Positions 17,049 to 25,650 are shown, counted from the first letter of the stretch. The stretch is 49,665 nucleotides of DNA from Imbroritus primus (GCA_000272025.2 AKCV02000002.1:1-49665), one strand, 5' to 3'. Translations and numbers: made by a program. Notes: a model not told the origin generated them from the sequence alone.

Positions 17049-17474
17049 TCATCCGTTTTTGGTCAGGTCCAGGGCGTGGGTGCGGTAGCGAATCTCGTAG
17101 CGGGCGGGCATTGCGACGGCGCCGGCATCGGCGTCCTCGGCGTCCCATTCGCAGTCGATTTCGTGGAGCAGGAGCGAAAGGCCGCCGAGGCTCGCGTCGC
17201 GCATCAGCGCCACGTGGACCGCCACCAGCGTCTGATCGGCCTGGTCGAACGCGTCCTCGCCGCGCGTCACCACGGTGAGACGCAGGGTGAGGGCTCGATC
17301 CACCAGGTGATTCGCGTGGGCGGTGATGCTGTCGCTTTCGGCAAAGATGAGCAGCGCGGGGCTGGCTTCGCGGGTGATGGGTATGGTCGGATGGCGCAGC
17401 ACCGGCATAGGCGCGACGGCGTCCGACAGACGTGCCACGACCTCGCGCAGGATGCGCTCGCGGATGGAGTTCAT
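17049..17474 (-). CDS. probable tail terminator protein (gpU-like)
   Basis: This 141-residue protein begins MNSIRERILREVVARLSD, a helix, followed by strands (SPALLIFAESDSITAHANHLVDRALTL in two parts). This resembles the fold order of gpU/phage tail terminator families, which cap the tail tube and join it to the head. Its position between the head-tail connector and the tail tube supports this. It lacks motifs that would prove it, so a minor tail protein of the Z type is an alternative. Confidence 0.65.
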   Translation of the reverse strand: MNSIRERILREVVARLSDAVAPMPVLRHPTIPITREASPALLIFAESDSITAHANHLVDRALTLRLTVVTRGEDAFDQADQTLVAVHVALMRDASLGGLSLLLHEIDCEWDAEDADAGAVAMPARYEIRYRTHALDLTKNG

Positions 17475-17485
17475 GCTGTGGGTCC

Positions 17486-17770
17486 TCAGAGACGGGAGAG
17501 GTCGGCGCGACGCTCGCTGCCATCGCCGATGCTGCGGACATCGCGCACCTGGTACGTGACGCCGGCAATGGAAAGCGTGTGGCCTGTGGCAAGTTCCGGC
17601 AGCGCGGACGCAGGAAAGCGAATCGTGTAGTCGGCCGCGCGAAGCAGACCATCAAGCACGGTTTCATCGGCCGAAGAAAAATCCACTGCAACGCTTCTTC
17701 CCTCGACATCGGCGATCACCAGCAGACCGGCACGATCAGCGGCCTCGTAGAGCCGTTCGATCAGCCCCAT
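17486..17770 (-). CDS. head-tail joining protein (gpFII-like)
   Basis: This 94-residue protein starts at ATG 17770, whose A is shared with the capsid gene stop (TGATG). The longer open frame is an extension into the capsid gene. The C-terminal half (GHTLSIAGVTYQVRDVRSIGDGSERRADL) is typical of gpFII/Gifsy-2-type head-tail joining proteins: beta-rich, with a late 'Y.VRDV...GDG' stretch. It would attach the completed head to the tail. Position directly downstream of the major capsid gene is as in lambda. Confidence 0.8.
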   Translation of the reverse strand: MGLIERLYEAADRAGLLVIADVEGRSVAVDFSSADETVLDGLLRAADYTIRFPASALPELATGHTLSIAGVTYQVRDVRSIGDGSERRADLSRL

Positions 17771-18780
17771 CAGGCCATCACTAGCTTGACCAGCAGCGCC
17801 GGGCGGTGGCACAGCGGCAGCGGATTGGCCTGCGTGTGCAGATCGGTGCCCCGGTCGAATTTGCGCGGCTCCTGCTTCGCGTACAGCGGCAGCGCCACCG
17901 TGTTGGCCGTCTCGTTGAAGTCGGCCGGCGCGTAGTAGGTGGCGAAGGTGTCCATCGTGCCCAGCGGCAGGATGTGGCCCTCGTCGGCCTCGACGAAGCG
18001 GCGCACGGCACTGCCCGGTGCGACCGCGCGGCCGCGATGCTCCTCGAAGGTGATCCCGGCGAAGGTGAAGCCCGCGCGCATATCGGTGCGCAGTGCCTGG
18101 CCATCCTGCCAGCGGTCGTAGGCGGCCTTGACCTCATCATGGCCGGTGAGTGCGTCGAAGAAATCCTCGCCAACGAAGGCATGCAGGCCGCTCATCCGTT
18201 CGCCCTGCAGGTTGTCCTCGACGTAGCGGACGACATCCAGGCAGGCCTTCTTCACATCCCAGCCGTTGGCCGGATTGGAAATGTTGAAGGTGAAGGTCTT
18301 GGGCGTGATCCCGAACTCGTTGTAGAGGTCGTAGATGACGCTGCCATCAGCGTCGAGGATCTGGCCCTTCAACGCCCCGAAGCGCAGATGCTCCAGCGTA
18401 ATCGCGTGCTTGTTGCGCATCGTCTGCAGGTGCTGCGCCATCACCCCCGCGACGGTCTGCAGTTCGGTTTCCGAGCCGAAGGCGCGGATGCCCTGGACTT
18501 CCTCGGGCAGGATCACGTCGTCGTGCGGGATGTGGGGGATGGTGAACGAGCGAACCTTGCGCTTGCCGCGCACGCCTACGGTGCCGGGCGAGCCCGGGGG
18601 CATCGTCGGCAACAGCGTGAGCACGCCGTTCTGCTCTTCGACGATCACCGAGCGGAAACGCTGCGGCTTGTCGACGAACAGGCCCATCGCGCCCAGGCGG
18701 TCGTAGTTGTTCGGCAGCAGGTTGATGGCGGCAGTCAGCGCCGACATCGAAAAGGCGGGGTTTTCGAAGATGTTCTGCAT
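17770..18780 (-). CDS. major capsid protein, lambda gpE family
   Basis: This 336-residue protein starts at ATG 18780 (MQNIFENPAFSMSALT); the 30-codon upstream extension lies in the decoration gene. Motifs typical of the phage major capsid protein E family are present: an N-terminal region with 'LPNNYDRLGAMGLF', 'FTIPHIPHDDVILPEEVQG' and the C-terminal 'PLPLCHRPALLVKLV'. It assembles the HK97-fold procapsid. The decoration gene lies two bases upstream, as in lambda D-E. Confidence 0.95.
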   Translation of the reverse strand: MQNIFENPAFSMSALTAAINLLPNNYDRLGAMGLFVDKPQRFRSVIVEEQNGVLTLLPTMPPGSPGTVGVRGKRKVRSFTIPHIPHDDVILPEEVQGIRAFGSETELQTVAGVMAQHLQTMRNKHAITLEHLRFGALKGQILDADGSVIYDLYNEFGITPKTFTFNISNPANGWDVKKACLDVVRYVEDNLQGERMSGLHAFVGEDFFDALTGHDEVKAAYDRWQDGQALRTDMRAGFTFAGITFEEHRGRAVAPGSAVRRFVEADEGHILPLGTMDTFATYYAPADFNETANTVALPLYAKQEPRKFDRGTDLHTQANPLPLCHRPALLVKLVMA

Positions 18781-18782
18781 GG

Positions 18783-19163
18783 TCAGACTCCTTGGCGAAC
18801 GAGGACACCCAGCGCCTTGAGCTGGGCAATAGCGGCCTGCTGCTCGGCGGTGGTGATGCCGGTGGGCCACGAGAGTGCGTGGTCGGAGACGATGGCGTGA
18901 CGCGCCACCATCAGGCCGTCATTGCGCTCGGCCAAGGCGGCATCGACTGCCTGCATCAGCACGCCAGCGGCGACCTGACTGCCGTCGGTGGCCGAGGGGT
19001 CGATCCGCTTGACCTTGCCGGTGGCGGTGACCATCCCGACGACCGCGCCCAGCGGCAGGGTCTGGCCAGCGGCCACCGTGACGCGGTCGCGCGAGTAAAG
19101 GTTCGGGGCCTCGTACTTGAGCAGGTCGCCCAAGTTCATTGATTCGGTGAACACGGTAGGCAT
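18783..19163 (-). CDS. head decoration protein (lambda gpD family)
   Basis: This 126-residue protein matches gpD-like capsid stabilisers: 'NLGDLLKYEAPNLYSRDRVTV', 'LPLGAVVGMVTATGKVKRIDP', and the later 'GVLMQAVDA'. Trimers bind the expanded capsid at threefold sites. It lies between the protease/scaffold gene (one base upstream) and the capsid gene, the exact lambda order C-Nu3-D-E. Confidence 0.92.
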   Translation of the reverse strand: MPTVFTESMNLGDLLKYEAPNLYSRDRVTVAAGQTLPLGAVVGMVTATGKVKRIDPSATDGSQVAAGVLMQAVDAALAERNDGLMVARHAIVSDHALSWPTGITTAEQQAAIAQLKALGVLVRQGV

Positions 19164-19164
19164 C

Positions 19165-19512
19165 TCAGATTTCCTTCTTCAGCGATGCGGATTTGGCCGC
19201 GAGCTGCTTCGCGGCCTCGAGCAGCGGGTTGCTGGCGGGGGTGGAGGCAGCGGCATCGGGGGCGATGCGGCTGACGATCTCGGGACTGGCTTCAGCCTGT
19301 GCGGCCAGCAACTGGCTGCGCACCTTGGCGGGCGACGCCTGCGCCTCGAGGAAGCCCGCGATCAGGTCGGCTCGCCCGGCCAGGGTGCAGGTCTGGGCGA
19401 TTTCGACGGCGTCGGCCAGGTCAAAAGCGGTGGCGGTCGCCGGTTGAGAAGGACTGCCAGCAGGATCAGCAGCAAGCCGATCAGGAGCAGCGGGGTGGGT
19501 TCGATCATTCAT
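19165..19512 (-). CDS. nested scaffolding protein (Nu3-like), internal in-frame start
   Basis: An in-frame ATG at 19512 (MNDRTHPAAPDRLA) is preceded by GGAG with a 6-base spacer (19522-19519), a good ribosome binding site inside the protease gene. The product would be 115 residues: Pro/Ala-rich at first, then helices ending in a Lys-rich tail (LLEAAKQLAAKSASLKKE). Lambda makes Nu3 in the same way from within gene C. A second in-frame ATG at 19524 has no comparable site. The protein itself is inferred, not demonstrated. Confidence 0.7.
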   Translation of the reverse strand: MNDRTHPAAPDRLAADPAGSPSQPATATAFDLADAVEIAQTCTLAGRADLIAGFLEAQASPAKVRSQLLAAQAEASPEIVSRIAPDAAASTPASNPLLEAAKQLAAKSASLKKEI

Positions 19513-20400
19513 GAAAGACTCCATCTGGAGGTTGCGGAAAGAGCCCGAGTGGCTTGCCGCCAGATTCGGGAGGGAGGAGACGGATTCGCAGAGCTGGGCG
19601 AGCGCGTCATCGAAGGTGCCGATGGCATCCGCCAGCCCGATGGCGACGGCGGCCTGCCCGAAGAACAACCCGGCTTCGGTGTCGCGCACGGCGGACGGTT
19701 CGATGCCCCGGTTGCGGGCCACCGTCTCGACGAACAAGCCATAGACGCGATTGACCTCGGCCTTGAGGAAGGCGTGGGCCTCGCTCGAAATCGGCTCGTG
19801 CGGGTTGAGGTCGTTCTTGCGGTCGCCCGCGAACACCGCCGTGTAGCGGACGCCGTCCTGGGCGTCTTTCTCCGACTGGTCGATGTGCATCGCAATGACG
19901 CCAATCGAGCCGACGCCGCCGGTGCGCGACACGAACACCTTGTTGGCGGCCGAAGCCAGTGCGTAGGCCGCCGAGAAGGCCATGTCGTTGGCCACGGCCC
20001 AGACTGGTTTGACGCTTGATGCTGCACGGATGCGATCCGCCAGATCGAACACACCGCCCGACTCGCCACCCGGGGAATCGACGTCGAGCAGGATGGCGGC
20101 GACATCCGGGTTGGCCAGAGCGGCGTCGAGCTGGGCGGTGAGCCCCGCGTAGCTGGTCAGGCCCGATTCGGCTTCCAGCCCCACGGTGCGCCGCACCAGC
20201 GTGCCGTGGATTGGGATCACCGCGACCTTCGGCGTCTGGGTGGCTGCGGTGCGCGTGGGCGGCGTGAAGCCGGTCGGTGCGGCCAGGTCAGCCAGGCCGA
20301 CCCGGGGGCCGAGCACGGCAAGGATCACGTCAAGTTTCGGGCGATGGATCGCCAGCGGCACGCCAAAGAGGCGTGCCGCCAAATGGGGTAGCAGGGTCAT
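19165..20400 (-). CDS. prohead protease/scaffold, S49 (SppA/gpC) family
   Basis: This 411-residue protein has an N-terminal S49 peptidase domain (about residues 55-270). The likely catalytic dyad is S143 (MAFSAAYALAS) and K195 (GDRKNDLNP). The C-terminal 115 residues are a separate Ala/Gln-rich helical scaffold region that is also made from an internal start at 19512. It cleaves head proteins during procapsid maturation. It lies ten bases downstream of the portal gene. This is equivalent to lambda C with Nu3 embedded. Confidence 0.9.
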   Translation of the reverse strand: MTLLPHLAARLFGVPLAIHRPKLDVILAVLGPRVGLADLAAPTGFTPPTRTAATQTPKVAVIPIHGTLVRRTVGLEAESGLTSYAGLTAQLDAALANPDVAAILLDVDSPGGESGGVFDLADRIRAASSVKPVWAVANDMAFSAAYALASAANKVFVSRTGGVGSIGVIAMHIDQSEKDAQDGVRYTAVFAGDRKNDLNPHEPISSEAHAFLKAEVNRVYGLFVETVARNRGIEPSAVRDTEAGLFFGQAAVAIGLADAIGTFDDALAQLCESVSSLPNLAASHSGSFRNLQMESFMNDRTHPAAPDRLAADPAGSPSQPATATAFDLADAVEIAQTCTLAGRADLIAGFLEAQASPAKVRSQLLAAQAEASPEIVSRIAPDAAASTPASNPLLEAAKQLAAKSASLKKEI

Positions 20401-20409
20401 GGGAATCCT

Positions 20410-21921
20410 TCAGGCAGGTGGCGAGTTGCCGGTTTGCGTGGCGTCGGCAGCGTTCTTGTTCGGCTCGGCACTGCCGCCGTCCTTGGACGTGCGACGAGGG
20501 TCGGAGTCGAAGATCAGGCCGAGGTCGTCGGCGCGCTGGTTGTCGGCGGCGATCTCGCGGTCGACATCCTCGGCGTCGTAGCCAAAGGCCGAGATGGCTT
20601 CCGAGCGGCTCATCAGGCCCGCGCGGATGGCCAGCAGCATTGCCTTGAATTCCTTCTCCGGATCGACCCACTGCCAGCCCTGCGGAATCCACTTCACCTG
20701 CAGGTACTGGCGACGGCGCGCTGGCCCGCCACGCGCGAAACCGGGGGCATCGAGCGCACCGGCGAGCACGGCCTGCTTCATCCACGCGGCCCACACCGGG
20801 CGGCACAGCTGATGGACGAGCACGGCGTGCTGCACCATCTCGCAGCGACGGCGGAACTCCAGCAGGCCGGCGCGGATGGACGAGTAGTTCACGCCGGTCA
20901 GATCGCCGGTCAGCTGCTCGTAGGTGATGCCGATGGCGGCGGCGACTGCGCGGAACTGGGTGCGCAGGAATTCGGAGTACGAGCCACCGACGTCCGCCGG
21001 GTCGGAGAACTTGATGTCCTCACCGGGCTCCAGAATCTGCAGCGTGCCCGGCTCCAGCCCGGCGAGCGCGATACCGTCGCTATCGGCGGCGCCTTCGCCC
21101 ATCAGGTTGTCCTCGGGGTTCTGCCGCGTCACGAACCCGGCGAACATCGCAGCGGTCTTCTTACGCACCAGCTCGGCGTCGTCGTACTGGTCGAGTTCGT
21201 TGAGCTTGACCAGCGCCCGCGACAACCACGGCTCGCCCCGGATCTGGCCCGGGCGCAGCACGCGGAACAGGTGGATGATTTCGCGCGCGTCGATGCGCAC
21301 GGTGTCCATCCCGCCCTGGCCCGACATCGGCGCCAGACGACCGTCCTCGGGATGCGAGCGGTACAGGTGGTAGGCCACGCGCCGCCCGATCCCGTCGAAC
21401 TCGATGCCCGAGCGCACTACGTTGCCCGAGGGCAGATCGGTGTTGAGGCTGATCGGCAGGTGCTCGGGCTCCAACAACTGAAGCTGCAGGGGCACGACCA
21501 GGCCATCCTCCGGGCGACGCGGCCGCAACCGGATCAGGCATTCACCGCCTTCGAGCATCGCGCGGCAGGCCAGCGCCTGCAGGCCGTAGAAGTCGGTCTG
21601 CCCAGCGGCGTCGGCCTCCTCCGTCCAGTCGCGCCACAGCGCCTGCACGTCGGTCTTGAAGCGCTCGTCCGCCGCAAGGCTCTGCGGCTTGATGCCGGTA
21701 CCCACCGCATTGGCCACGAAGGCCTCGATGCCGGCCTGCGCCCAGGCATTGCGACGGACGAGGTCGCGGCTCTTGCTGCGCAGTTCGCTGTTGGTCGCCA
21801 GCATCGCGGCCACGGCACCCGGGTTACCGGGCATCCAGGCCAGCGAGCGACGGCCCCGGCCAGCGGCTTCGTGGACGGGCGATTGGCCGAACAGGCTTCG
21901 GAACTTCGAGAACCAGGCCAT
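20410..21921 (-). CDS. portal protein, lambda gpB family
   Basis: This 503-residue protein matches the lambda family portal: 'RDLVRRNAWAQAGIEAFVANAVGTGIKP' near 55-80, 'LIRLRPRRPEDGLVVPLQLQLLEPEHLP' around 130-155, and the typical 'EFLRTQFRAVAAAIGITYEQLTGDLTGVNYSS' near 330-360. The dodecameric portal is the DNA entry channel. The C-terminus is Asn/Gly-rich and disordered. Its start overlaps the gpW-like stop by one base. Confidence 0.95.
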   Translation of the reverse strand: MAWFSKFRSLFGQSPVHEAAGRGRRSLAWMPGNPGAVAAMLATNSELRSKSRDLVRRNAWAQAGIEAFVANAVGTGIKPQSLAADERFKTDVQALWRDWTEEADAAGQTDFYGLQALACRAMLEGGECLIRLRPRRPEDGLVVPLQLQLLEPEHLPISLNTDLPSGNVVRSGIEFDGIGRRVAYHLYRSHPEDGRLAPMSGQGGMDTVRIDAREIIHLFRVLRPGQIRGEPWLSRALVKLNELDQYDDAELVRKKTAAMFAGFVTRQNPEDNLMGEGAADSDGIALAGLEPGTLQILEPGEDIKFSDPADVGGSYSEFLRTQFRAVAAAIGITYEQLTGDLTGVNYSSIRAGLLEFRRRCEMVQHAVLVHQLCRPVWAAWMKQAVLAGALDAPGFARGGPARRRQYLQVKWIPQGWQWVDPEKEFKAMLLAIRAGLMSRSEAISAFGYDAEDVDREIAADNQRADDLGLIFDSDPRRTSKDGGSAEPNKNAADATQTGNSPPA

Positions 21922-22127
21922 CAGAAGCCCTTCGCTGTCGTGACGCGAATCTGACGCTTCGTGCTCGATCCCGCATTGCGTGCCAGTTCGGCCTCAACCG
22001 TGCGGATGGCCGACTGCAGTTCCTCGACCGAGCGGTACTCGACCGTCTTGTCGCCGAAGCTCACGCGGCGCTCGCCGGTAGCCAGCGCGCGCTTGAGCGC
22101 GTCGAGTTGGGTGGTGGTGTAGGTCAT
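21921..22127 (-). CDS. head-tail joining protein gpW-like
   Basis: This 68-residue protein matches the lambda gpW type: 'LDALKRALATGERRVSFGDKTVEYRSVEELQSAIRTVEAELAR'. In lambda, gpW is added after packaging to retain DNA and form the connector. The gene sits between the terminase large subunit and the portal, as in lambda (A-W-B). Confidence 0.9.
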   Translation of the reverse strand: MTYTTTQLDALKRALATGERRVSFGDKTVEYRSVEELQSAIRTVEAELARNAGSSTKRQIRVTTAKGF

Positions 22128-22134
22128 CGGGTCC

Positions 22135-24108
22135 TCATCGGGTCAGCCAGCGGCTCTTGATCACGCGCCGACCGGAATAGCGGGTGCCAGAAGCAGCGAG
22201 GCCACCGCTGTGGGTGGCCTCGTCGGGGTCGAATGCTTGAATCGGGGGCGGCTCATCCGGTGGCCGTTCCATCCCGAGTTGCCGCTCCAGTTCCCGCCAA
22301 TGGCGTTCCTCGAAGCGATCCAGGCCCGCCGCCGATGCGGCGGCCCTGGCGTACACGTAGCAGTCGAGCGCTTCGTTGCGCTCGCGCATCTTTTGCCACT
22401 CGCGCACCGGGAAGCCGTTGCGGTCGCGGCGGGTGATCAACTGTTCGGCGCAGAGCTGCTGGATGAACTCCGCGTCGATCTTGGGCAGATGGACGAACCC
22501 GGCCGGAAAGACCGTGGTCACCCCGTCCTCATTGACGTCCGCGCCCTTGCGCAGGTTGTTGTAGAACTCCAGCTTGGCGATGCCCACCGCCACCGAGAAC
22601 ACCTTGATACCCCGGCGCAGCTTCTTGCCGCCCTGCGAGACATCGATGGCAGTCGGGGTACCGATCAGGGCCGCGCCGCGCGGCACACCTTTGACAGCCA
22701 TCATGCGCGGATCACGGCACGCACGCACGAAGGCGTAGGCCTCCTGCGTCGCAAAGCCGGTGTCCAGCGCGAAACGGGCCAGCGGCATGGCTGCGCCAGA
22801 GGCGTGCGTCCAGTTCTCAGAGATCAACTCGCCAAGGCGCTTCCACACCGCGTCGCGGGCGGTGTCGCCCATCAGCACGCGATGCTCGACCAACCAGGAC
22901 TCCTTGCCGCGCCCGAAGGCCCAGATGGAGGCCTCGATGCGATCCTTCTGCACGTCGGCCGCGCCTACCAGCAGCAATCCACCCTGCGGCACCGTGCCGA
23001 TGCGGTAGTCCTCCCGGCGCTCGACCAGCCGCTGCCAGTCGGGCGCTTCGCCTTCCTCGACCCATGTCTCGCCGAGCTCGGTGTTCTTGAAGGTCTTGAT
23101 GGCTGCCGCCGACCCCGACTCCTTGTTGACGGCGCTTTCCCACGCGGCCGCGATGTCGCGCCAACTGCGCCAGCCCACTGGGCTGTACAGCGACGACAGG
23201 TGAAACCCCGCCGTCTTACCCGACCCGTCGGTGATCATCGCGCGCCACTCACCGTGCTCCAGCATCCACGCCTTGTGATGCTCGGCAATCGGCTCGTCGC
23301 ACGATTCGCAGATGTAGGCCGCCGTGTCCGGTTGTCCCTTCTCCCAGCGCAACTGCTCGAAGCGTAGCCACTGGCGGTGCGAGCAATGCGGGCACGGCAC
23401 AAAGTAGCGACGCTGGTCGCTGGCCTCGTACTCGCGTTCGATGGCGCTCGCCCCCGAGATCGTCGGCGTCGAGACGATGAAGATCTTGCGGCGCGCGAAG
23501 GTGCGCGTGCGGGCTTCGGCCAGCGAGATCGCATCGCCTTCGCCCTCGACGTCCAGCGGGTAGCCGTCCACCTCGTCGAGGAACAGATACCGCACCGGCA
23601 TTGAACGCAAGCCGACTGCGCTGTTGGCCCCGGTCATCACCAGCACTCCGCCCCGGAACTCCTTGGCCAGGATGGTGTTGCCAGAGTCCCGGCTCCTGGC
23701 AGGTGCGATCAGTTCCGCCAGGGCCGCCGACTCCTCGATCAGCGGGTCGATCCGCTGCTTGGAGTTGCGTTTGGCCATCTCCACGGTTGGCCACACCGCC
23801 ATCATCGGCCCCGGCGCGTGGTGGATCACGTAGCCGATCCAGTTCGAGCCCATCTCGGTCGCGCCGAGCTGGGCGGCCTTCATGAACACCACGCGCTCGA
23901 CCGGCGAGGTCGGCGACAGGCAGTCCATGATCGCCTTCAGGTACGGCGTGCGGCTGGTGCGCCAGCGTCCCGGCTCGGCGGACGCCTTGGAGGACAGCAT
24001 CCGATGCCGATCCGACCATTCGGACACCGTGAGCAGCGGGTCGGGCGTCAGCCCCTCGCGCCACGCACGCTCGATCTCGGCCGCGCCTTCGTAGTCCATG
24101 TCCAACAT
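22135..24108 (-). CDS. terminase large subunit, GpA family
   Basis: This 657-residue packaging motor has a deviant Walker A near residue 78 (KAAQLGATE), Walker B YLFLDEVD around 174-181, a CxxC...CxxC zinc-binding pair (239-242 and 267-270), and an RNase H-like nuclease beginning with an Asp at about 385 (GAADVQKDRIE). This is the GpA family of lambda-like cos phages and GTA relatives. It overlaps the small subunit stop by one base (TGATG at 24108). Confidence 0.95.
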   Translation of the reverse strand: MLDMDYEGAAEIERAWREGLTPDPLLTVSEWSDRHRMLSSKASAEPGRWRTSRTPYLKAIMDCLSPTSPVERVVFMKAAQLGATEMGSNWIGYVIHHAPGPMMAVWPTVEMAKRNSKQRIDPLIEESAALAELIAPARSRDSGNTILAKEFRGGVLVMTGANSAVGLRSMPVRYLFLDEVDGYPLDVEGEGDAISLAEARTRTFARRKIFIVSTPTISGASAIEREYEASDQRRYFVPCPHCSHRQWLRFEQLRWEKGQPDTAAYICESCDEPIAEHHKAWMLEHGEWRAMITDGSGKTAGFHLSSLYSPVGWRSWRDIAAAWESAVNKESGSAAAIKTFKNTELGETWVEEGEAPDWQRLVERREDYRIGTVPQGGLLLVGAADVQKDRIEASIWAFGRGKESWLVEHRVLMGDTARDAVWKRLGELISENWTHASGAAMPLARFALDTGFATQEAYAFVRACRDPRMMAVKGVPRGAALIGTPTAIDVSQGGKKLRRGIKVFSVAVGIAKLEFYNNLRKGADVNEDGVTTVFPAGFVHLPKIDAEFIQQLCAEQLITRRDRNGFPVREWQKMRERNEALDCYVYARAAASAAGLDRFEERHWRELERQLGMERPPDEPPPIQAFDPDEATHSGGLAASGTRYSGRRVIKSRWLTR

Positions 24109-24635
24109 CAGTCCACCCGGGGACGCAACTCGCCCACCTCCTGCAGGTGTTCACGCACCGCCGCCTCCAGGGCGACGTGCATCGTGTGCGGGTCGACGCC
24201 GAGCTTGGCCGCCATTTGCGCCGAGATGCGGGCGGGCCAGTTCAGCCACGCATCGCGTTCTGATCGCGCCAGTTTGAAAACATGGGCGATGGCCTGCGGC
24301 CGATCCACCAGTTCGCCCTTCAGTCGGGCCAGCCGCACCTTGTTCGTCTGCGCCTTGACCACCTCGTTGACCGTGCGCGCCTGAAGTAGGGACGTGCCAC
24401 CAGCGGGTAAGGCAGCAGGCCCGTCGCCGCCGCCCTCCGGCACGGCGACCTTCGGGGCCTTGGCGCGCGTTCCGGCCTTAGGAGCCTCCGAATTGCGCGC
24501 CCACTCGCGATCCGCGCGGTCGGCGTCGATGGTGCCGTCAGCCTCCGGCGTGATGCGTCCGGCGCGAATCGCCTTGTGAACGGCGGTGTCGGTCACGCCA
24601 CGGTGACGGGCGTAAGCGCGAATCGAGATACCCAT
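24108..24635 (-). CDS. terminase small subunit-like protein (Nu1-like)
   Basis: This 175-residue protein is called from ATG 24635 (MGISIRAYARHRG), preceded by AAGGGG; TTG 24647 is an upstream alternative. Residues 1-45 form a winged-HTH (IRAYARHRGVTDTAVHKAIRAGRITPEADG in two parts), as in Nu1-type small subunits and 'elements of external origin' proteins. A Pro/Ala-rich linker and a helical C-terminus follow. It would recognise the packaging site and load the large subunit. A cos or pac site is likely nearby but is not identifiable by eye. Confidence 0.8.
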   Translation of the reverse strand: MGISIRAYARHRGVTDTAVHKAIRAGRITPEADGTIDADRADREWARNSEAPKAGTRAKAPKVAVPEGGGDGPAALPAGGTSLLQARTVNEVVKAQTNKVRLARLKGELVDRPQAIAHVFKLARSERDAWLNWPARISAQMAAKLGVDPHTMHVALEAAVREHLQEVGELRPRVD

Positions 24636-24676
24636 CGGCCCCTTCAATCATTGGTTCGTCATTCCTTCGGAATCTG

Positions 24677-24706
24677 CTTGGCTTCCATCTGGAGCAGCGC
24701 GTTCAT
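24677..24706 (+). promoter_or_regulatory. 30-nt element, copy 1 (upstream of DUF6900-like gene)
   Basis: First of five copies of a nearly invariant 30-nt sequence: CTTGGCTTC, six variable bases, then GANCAGCGCGTTCAT. Here the second half reads GAGCAGCGCGTTCAT. It ends 34 bases before the ATG at 24741. It may be a promoter (-35-like TTGGCT, 18-base spacer, -10-like TTCATA) or a regulator binding site. Confidence 0.7.
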
Positions 24707-24740
24707 ACGTTCGTCATCCACCACATCGAAGGACACGGAA

Positions 24741-24938
24741 ATGAACCAGCTCGACAACCTCCTCACGCAGATCGCCCAGCAGCACCTCCGCATCGAAACC
24801 CTGGAGACGCGCCGTTCGGACAGCCTGGACTTCCACGACGTGGCGGTCTGGTGCCTGCGCGATGCCCTTGAAGCCGCCTTTAACGCGGGCGTCGAGCAGG
24901 GTCGCAAGGCCGTGAACGCGGACAAGACCAGCGGCTGA
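24741..24938 (+). CDS. small accessory protein, DUF6900-like
   Basis: This 65-residue protein starts at ATG 24741 behind GAAGGA; the longer open frame upstream runs through the 30-nt element and the divergent terminase start. The sequence is helical (LLTQIAQQHLRIETLETRRSDSLDFHDVAV in two parts, then 'LRDALEAAFNAGVEQG') and resembles DUF6900. It is the first of four plus-strand genes inserted between terminase and the methyltransferases, against the direction of the late operon. Such proteins occur on plasmids and integrative elements with small unknown genes. No function known to me. Confidence 0.75.
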   Translation: MNQLDNLLTQIAQQHLRIETLETRRSDSLDFHDVAVWCLRDALEAAFNAGVEQGRKAVNADKTSG

Positions 24939-24968
24939 TCAAGAAGGGCCGGAGCTAAGCAGGAAGCG

Positions 24969-24998
24969 CTTGGCTTCATTCCCGAACAGCGCGTTCAT
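24969..24998 (+). promoter_or_regulatory. 30-nt element, copy 2 (upstream of DUF3489-like gene)
   Basis: This copy matches the consensus exactly in both conserved blocks: CTTGGCTTC and GAACAGCGCGTTCAT, with variable bases ATTCCC between. It ends 36 bases before ATG 25035 and starts 30 bases after the DUF6900-like stop, so it could give the downstream gene its own transcript. Confidence 0.75.
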
Positions 24999-25034
24999 CA
25001 CGTCACCCGATCAACCACCCCGAAGGAGCAGCAA

Positions 25035-25550
25035 ATGACCACCACCCAACTGACCCCGGCCCAGCACGCGATCCTGGCCTACGCCCTCGAACACACCGAC
25101 GGCAAGATCGACTGGTTCCCCGACAACATCAAAGGCGGCGCACGCAAGAAGGTGCTCGACGGCTTGTTCAACCGCGCCCTGATCACCCCCTCAGGCACCG
25201 ACTGGTTCGTCGCCGCCGAGGGCTACGACGCGATGGGGCGCGCCCGTCCCGCGCCAGCGCCCCTGGACTCAGACCCGGAGATCGAAGCCGCCGTGGCGGC
25301 CGCAGAAGCCACGTGGGCGCAAGAAAACGTCGAGGCGAAACCTCGCACCCGCGAGAACAGCAAGCAGGCCACCGTGATCCGGATGCTGCAGCGCCCCGAG
25401 GGCGCGACGGTACGCCAGATCTGCGACGCCACCGGCTGGCAGGCGCACACGGTACGCGGCACCTTCGCTGGAGCCTTCAAGAAGAAGCTTGGCCTGACCA
25501 TCGTCTCGGACAAGGCCCAAGGCGGCGAACGGGTCTACCGGATCGCCTGA
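25035..25550 (+). CDS. DUF3489 domain protein, HTH-like
   Basis: This 171-residue protein starts at ATG 25035 behind AAGGAG. Residues 1-70 form a domain beginning TTTQLTPAQHAILAYALEH and ending GTDWFVAAEGYDAM. Residues 110-171 match DUF3489 ('SKQATVIRMLQRPEGATVRQICDATGWQ', then 'HTVRGTFAGAFKKKLGL'), which looks like a winged helix. DNA binding is likely by fold, targets unknown. DUF3489 genes are common cargo on phages and integrative elements of Pseudomonadota. It is the best-recognised gene of the four-gene plus-strand cluster. Confidence 0.85.
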   Translation: MTTTQLTPAQHAILAYALEHTDGKIDWFPDNIKGGARKKVLDGLFNRALITPSGTDWFVAAEGYDAMGRARPAPAPLDSDPEIEAAVAAAEATWAQENVEAKPRTRENSKQATVIRMLQRPEGATVRQICDATGWQAHTVRGTFAGAFKKKLGLTIVSDKAQGGERVYRIA

Positions 25551-25579
25551 GGAATTCGATCACGACGCCGCCTGAAACG

Positions 25580-25609
25580 CTTGGCTTCTCCGCAGAACAG
25601 CGTGTTCAT
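25580..25609 (+). promoter_or_regulatory. 30-nt element, copy 3 (upstream of 119-aa gene)
   Basis: The element differs from consensus only by CAGCGTG in place of CAGCGCG. It ends 41 bases before ATG 25651 and follows the DUF3489 stop by 29 bases. Confidence 0.7.
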
Positions 25610-25650
25610 GCTGGTGTCGTGATTGACGACGCAAGCCAAGGAGAACTGCA

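Noticed and set aside
20434-21954. Plus-strand open frame of 506 codons
   Set aside because: Antisense to the portal gene, which is certain.
24636-24740. cos site near the terminase small subunit
   Set aside because: Expected by analogy with lambda, but I cannot identify a cohesive-end or binding-site pattern by eye.
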